Assembly: GCF_020169335.1 (NCBI RefSeq)
Contig: NZ_JAIEZN010000001.1
Span: 1,973,805 to 2,037,804 of the forward strand
From: Devosia aquimaris
GTDB lineage: Bacteria > Pseudomonadota > Alphaproteobacteria > Rhizobiales > Devosiaceae
DNA length: 64,000 nt
Direction of reading: 5' to 3'
In this document: positions 60,436-64,000 of the stretch, piece by piece
How the letters are laid out: the number at the start of each line of letters is the position of its first letter
Numbering within the stretch: the first letter of the stretch is position 1
The notes under the pieces: model-generated
Told to the model about the DNA's origin: nothing
Seen by the model: the letters and a program-made list of their open reading frames with translations, nothing else
The model's database searches: none
Translations under genes and position numbers: made by a program

Positions 60436-61731
60436 ATGAACAAATTCGGCGCCAAAAGCGCATTGCTTGCCGCGGCCATGGCCGGCGGCCTCGCCATGAC
60501 CACCATGGTTCCTGCGTTTGCTCAGGACGAGACCATCAAGGTCGGTGTCCTGCATTCGCTGTCGGGCACGATGGCCATTTCCGAAACCACGCTCAAGGAC
60601 ACCATGCTGTTCCTGATCGACCAGCAGAACAAGAAGGGCGGCCTGTTGGGCAAGCAGCTCGAAGCCGTCGTGGTCGACCCGGCCTCCGACTGGCCGCTGT
60701 TCGCCGAGAAGGCGCGCGAGCTGATCGAAGTCAATGGCGTCGCCGCCGTGTTCGGCTGCTGGACCTCCTCGTCGCGCAAGTCGGTTCTGCCGGTGTTCGA
60801 GGAACTGAACTCGATCCTGTTCTACCCCGTCCAGTACGAGGGCGAAGAGAGCCAGCGCAACGTGTTCTACACCGGCGCCGCTCCCAACCAGCAGGCCATT
60901 CCGGCCGTTGACTACCTGATGGAAAGCGAAGGCGTTGAGCGCTGGGTTCTCGCCGGCACCGACTATGTCTATCCCCAGACCACCAACAAGATCCTTGAGC
61001 AATACCTGATGGACAAGGGTGTCGCCAAGGAAGACATCATGATCAACTATACGCCCTTCGGTCATTCCGATTGGCAGACGATCGTCTCCGACATCAAGAC
61101 CTTCGGCTCGACTGGCAAGAAGACCGCCGTCGTCTCCACCATCAATGGCGATGCCAACGTGCCGTTCTACAAGGAACTGGCCAACCAGGGCATCAAGGCC
61201 GAAGACATCCCCGTGGTGGCCTTCTCGGTCGGCGAAGAAGAACTGGCCGGCTTTGACACCACACCGCTGGTCGGCCACCTGGCTGCCTGGAACTACTTCC
61301 AGTCCGTCGATGTCCCCGCCAACGCCGAATTCATCAGCGCCTGGCAGACCTTCATGGGCAATCCCGACAAGGTGACCAACGATCCGATGGAAGCCACCGT
61401 CATCGGCTTCAACCTGTGGGTCCAGGCCGTTGAAAAGGCCGGCACCACCGACACCGACGCCGTGCTGGACGCCATCATTGGCCTCGAAACCCCGAACCTG
61501 ACCGGCGGCGTCGCCAAGATGCTCCCCAACCACCACATCACCAAGCCGGTGCTGATCGGTGAAATCCAGGCCGACGGCCAGTTCGAAGTCGTGTCCGAAT
61601 CCGAACTCGTCCCCGGCGATGCCTGGTCCGACTTCCTGCCGGAATCCAAGATGATCGAAGCCGATTGGACCGCCCCGATCTCCTGCGGCAACTACAACAC
61701 CGAAACCAAGACCTGCGGCGGCGCGAGCTAA
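60436..61731 (+). CDS. urtA: Urea ABC transporter substrate-binding protein
   Basis: 431 residues. Signal peptide (ALLAAAMAGGLAMTTMVPAF, cut at AFA-QDE), then the branched-chain-type binding fold: TIKVGVLHSLSGTMAISETT, VVDPASDWPLFAEKARELIE, AAVFGCWTSSSRKSVLPVFE and FYPVQYEGEESQRNVFYTGA. These match UrtA. Start at 60436 with GAGGGA upstream. First gene of the urt operon; a hairpin follows before urtB. Confidence 0.95.
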   Translation: MNKFGAKSALLAAAMAGGLAMTTMVPAFAQDETIKVGVLHSLSGTMAISETTLKDTMLFLIDQQNKKGGLLGKQLEAVVVDPASDWPLFAEKARELIEVNGVAAVFGCWTSSSRKSVLPVFEELNSILFYPVQYEGEESQRNVFYTGAAPNQQAIPAVDYLMESEGVERWVLAGTDYVYPQTTNKILEQYLMDKGVAKEDIMINYTPFGHSDWQTIVSDIKTFGSTGKKTAVVSTINGDANVPFYKELANQGIKAEDIPVVAFSVGEEELAGFDTTPLVGHLAAWNYFQSVDVPANAEFISAWQTFMGNPDKVTNDPMEATVIGFNLWVQAVEKAGTTDTDAVLDAIIGLETPNLTGGVAKMLPNHHITKPVLIGEIQADGQFEVVSESELVPGDAWSDFLPESKMIEADWTAPISCGNYNTETKTCGGAS

Positions 61732-61751
61732 GCGAACCGACTGCATCCGAC

Positions 61752-61772
61752 GAGGGCGGCCATGCCGCCCTC
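61752..61772 (+). terminator. Hairpin between urtA and urtB
   Basis: Nine-base arms GAGGGCGGC (61752-61760) and GCCGCCCTC (61764-61772), loop CAT, followed by GTTCTT. It lies 21 bases after urtA and 21 before urtB. A partial terminator or 3' stabiliser here would give more UrtA than permease, as for other ABC binding proteins. Confidence 0.55.
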
Positions 61773-61792
61773 GTTCTTCGACTGACCGACGC

Positions 61793-63436
61793 ATGAGGCC
61801 AATGATGAACGCAATCCGTCTTCTCCGCTCAATCGCGCTCTTCCTTGTTCTCACTGTCGGTGTTGCGACCCCTGCCAATGCGCAGGTTGCCGATGCCGAA
61901 CTGACGCCCCTGGTCGATGCCCTCGCCCCCGGCAATTTCAAGGATCGCGAAGCCGCCATCGGCGTCCTGGTCACCACGGGCGACCAACGCGTCGTACAGG
62001 TGCTGGAAGTCCTGCTCGAAGGCGAACTCTATTTTGACGAAGCCAGCGGCAAGATCGTCTTCACCTCCGAGGCCGGCGGCAAGGGCACCATTACCGACCC
62101 GGTGACCAGCGCCGAACTGCCCGATCTCACTGCGGATGGGCTCGACAAGGTCAAGGTCAACAATGGCCTGCGCCGCGTGCTGCGGACGGCCATTGGCCAG
62201 ATGACGCTGCTGAGCGAAGACCCCGGCGTTCGCCTCTTTGCCGCCCAGTCCATTCTGCGCGATGCCGATCCGGCCCAGCTTGAACTGCTCGACAGCGCCA
62301 TCGCAGGCGAGACTGACGCGGGCATCAAGCGTGTCATGGAACAGGCCCGCGCCGCCATCGTCCTCAAGACCCCTGACGCTACAATCGACGAGTGGCAAGC
62401 CGCAGTGCCCCTGGTGCAGGCCATTGGCGGCCGCGACGCCCTCAACACGCTGACCACCGCTCTGGCCACGGCGCCTGACGAGGTCAAACCCCTCATTCAG
62501 ACGGCCATCGATGGCCTCGCCCGCGACCGCGCGGTCTGGGACGTGGCACAAAATGTCTGGTTCGGCATTTCGCTCGGTTCCGTCCTGCTCCTGGCCGCCA
62601 TTGGTCTTGCCATCACGTTCGGGGTCATGGGCGTCATCAACATGGCCCATGGCGAGATGGTCATGCTGGGCGCCTACACCACCTTTGTGGTGCAGGAAGT
62701 CATCCGCCAGAACTTCCCCGGCCTGTTCGACTGGTCGCTGGCCATTGCCCTCCCCCTCGCCTTCCTTGTCACCGGCCTGATCGGTATCGCCATCGAGCGC
62801 GGTGTCATCCGCTTTCTCTACGGCCGCCCGCTGGAGACTCTCTTGGCGACCTGGGGCCTGTCCCTAATCATCCAGCAGGCCGTTCAGCGCATCTTCACCG
62901 CCAACATCCGCGAAGTGGGCAACCCCACCTGGATGTCCGGCTCGTTTGATTTGGGCGGCCTGGCCATCACCTGGAACCGCTTCTACATCGTGATCTTTGC
63001 GATGATCGTGTTTGTCGCCCTGCTGCTGGTGCTCAAATACACGGCCATCGGCCTGCATATGCGCGCCGTGACCCAGAACCGCCGCATGGCCTCCGCCATG
63101 GGCATCCGCACCCCGCTGGTCGATGCCATGACCTTTGGCCTGGGCTCGGGTATCGCAGGCCTGGCCGGCGTCGCGCTGAGCCAGATCGGCAACGTCTCGC
63201 CCAACCTCGGCCAGGGCTACATCATCGACAGCTTCATGGTTGTGGTCTTCGGCGGCGTGGGCAACCTCTGGGGCACGCTGGTCGGCGCGCTCACCCTTGG
63301 CGTGGCCAACAAGTTCATCGAGCCCTACTTCGGTGCCGTGCTGGGCAAGATCATCATTCTCGTTCTCATCATCCTTTTCATCCAGCGCCGTCCCCGCGGC
63401 CTCTTCGCGCTCAAGGGAAGGTCCATCGAAGCATGA
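61793..63436 (+). CDS. urtB: Urea ABC transporter permease UrtB
   Basis: 547 residues. Signal peptide (LRSIALFLVLTVGVATPANA), then a periplasmic domain of about 220 residues (LTPLVDALAPGNFKDREAAI and following), then a LivH-type permease (about 255-540) with MGVINMAHGEMVMLGAYTTF and NLWGTLVGALTLGVANKFIE. The periplasmic domain is typical of UrtB. Start is 61793, or the ATG at 61802/61805, which has slightly better ribosome-site spacing. Overlaps urtC as ATGA (63433-63436). Confidence 0.94.
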   Translation: MRPMMNAIRLLRSIALFLVLTVGVATPANAQVADAELTPLVDALAPGNFKDREAAIGVLVTTGDQRVVQVLEVLLEGELYFDEASGKIVFTSEAGGKGTITDPVTSAELPDLTADGLDKVKVNNGLRRVLRTAIGQMTLLSEDPGVRLFAAQSILRDADPAQLELLDSAIAGETDAGIKRVMEQARAAIVLKTPDATIDEWQAAVPLVQAIGGRDALNTLTTALATAPDEVKPLIQTAIDGLARDRAVWDVAQNVWFGISLGSVLLLAAIGLAITFGVMGVINMAHGEMVMLGAYTTFVVQEVIRQNFPGLFDWSLAIALPLAFLVTGLIGIAIERGVIRFLYGRPLETLLATWGLSLIIQQAVQRIFTANIREVGNPTWMSGSFDLGGLAITWNRFYIVIFAMIVFVALLLVLKYTAIGLHMRAVTQNRRMASAMGIRTPLVDAMTFGLGSGIAGLAGVALSQIGNVSPNLGQGYIIDSFMVVVFGGVGNLWGTLVGALTLGVANKFIEPYFGAVLGKIIILVLIILFIQRRPRGLFALKGRSIEA

Positions 63437-64000
63437 TTACACAGGCCCTCTTCCGCGCCCTCGACAAGAAAGCGATCTGGATCGTCGCCATCCTCCTGGT
63501 CGTCGCCATTGCCGTGCCGCTGTCCAATTTGATGCTGCCCGATGGCCATCCGCTGCGCTTGCCCAACTATGCCGTGCCGCTGTTCGGCAAATACCTGACC
63601 TTTGCCATGCTGGCACTGGCACTCGATCTGGTGTGGGGCTATTGCGGCATCCTCTCGCTCGGCCACGGCGCCTTCTTTGCCATCGGCGGCTATGCCATGG
63701 GCATGTATCTCATGCGCCAGATCGGCACCCGCGGCGTCTATGCCAATCCTATCCTGCCCGACTTCATGGTGTTCCTGAACTGGAAGGAACTGCCCTGGTA
63801 CTGGTACGGCATGGACAATTTCTGGATCGCCATGCTGATGGTGGTCCTGGTGCCGGGCCTGCTCGCTTTCGTTTTCGGCTTCCTCGCCTTCCGCAGCCGC
63901 GTGACCGGGGTCTACCTGTCCATCATCACCCAGGCCATGACCTATGCGCTGCTGCTCGCCTTCTTCCGCAATGACATGGGCTTTGGCGGCAACAATGGCC
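63433..64000 (+). CDS. urtC: Urea ABC transporter permease UrtC (3' partial)
   Basis: LivM-type permease; the first 189 codons are present and the window ends inside the gene. Sequence MITQALFRALDKKAIWIVAI, LALDLVWGYCGILSLGHGAF and FAIGGYAMGMYLMRQIGTRG matches UrtC, including the long periplasmic loop with LNWKELPWYWYGMDNFW. Starts inside the urtB stop by ATGA. Confidence 0.94.
   Translation, partial: MITQALFRALDKKAIWIVAILLVVAIAVPLSNLMLPDGHPLRLPNYAVPLFGKYLTFAMLALALDLVWGYCGILSLGHGAFFAIGGYAMGMYLMRQIGTRGVYANPILPDFMVFLNWKELPWYWYGMDNFWIAMLMVVLVPGLLAFVFGFLAFRSRVTGVYLSIITQAMTYALLLAFFRNDMGFGGNNG

Noticed and set aside
1..64000. tRNA, rRNA, tmRNA, prophage or transposase genes
   Set aside because: None was seen on either strand: no transposase- or integrase-like protein, no tRNA-like cloverleaf and no rRNA sequence.

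Overview
The window looks like a chromosomal segment of a high-GC alphaproteobacterium of the order Hyphomicrobiales, most likely a Devosia-like organism. This is inference from several signs: strong GC bias at third codon positions, an alphaproteobacterial LexA box (GTTC-N7-GTTC) before uvrB, a UvrB with a long N-terminal extension, the SDR-uvrC and pgsA-moaD-moaE gene orders, and a urea transporter beside a transporter-fused hybrid kinase. I see no rRNA, tRNA, CRISPR array, transposase or phage genes. Coding density is high, and many neighbouring genes overlap by ATGA.

Layout. 0-8.7 kb holds housekeeping and small accessory genes: a class V aminotransferase cut by the window edge, a DMT exporter, two tandem DUF2147 proteins, two GNAT acetyltransferases, thymidine kinase with an acyl-CoA thioesterase, a secreted SH3 protein, a cold-shock protein and a GFA-like protein. 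8.8-11.6 kb is uvrB with its SOS box. 11.6-19 kb is the accessory stretch: intergenic repeat families, an AT-rich two-gene islet (SAM methyltransferase plus membrane-anchored unknown), G-rich/C-rich repeats, and many small secreted or hypothetical proteins. 19-29.5 kb holds an Lrp regulator divergent from an AceE-like 2-oxoacid dehydrogenase E1, then a peptide-type ABC importer with a fused double ATPase, a PLP aminotransferase and a GntR regulator. 29.5-36 kb has hemH, a DUF1007-NicO metal transporter fusion, LysR, MarR, another SH3 protein, DUF2177 and a DMT exporter. 36-40 kb is a pteridine-reductase-like SDR, uvrC, a YdeI-like protein and a DUF2892/sigma factor pair. 40-47 kb is an autotransporter protease divergent from an AraC regulator, then an ABC-2 exporter operon. 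47-50 kb is aroG behind a transcription attenuator, a SnoaL-like protein, pgsA, moaD and moaE. 50-54.3 kb is an Mla-type lipid ABC operon. 54.3-64 kb is ilvE, a MarR regulator, a LuxR-type response regulator, the transporter-fused hybrid kinase and urtABC (urtC cut by the window edge).

How genes work together. The kinase/regulator pair at 55.9-60.2 kb faces urtABC and probably controls urea uptake; a palindrome at 60330-60345 is a candidate operator. The leader peptide before aroG contains Phe-Trp-Tyr-Phe-Ser-Tyr, and mutually exclusive hairpins follow it. This predicts attenuation of DAHP synthase by all three aromatic amino acids, and the promoter position suggests a leaderless leader mRNA. 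This is the best supported regulatory novelty in the window. The other main candidates for new biology are the AT-rich methyltransferase islet at 12.8-14.2 kb and a structured repeat family present at 11.6 and 12.5 kb.
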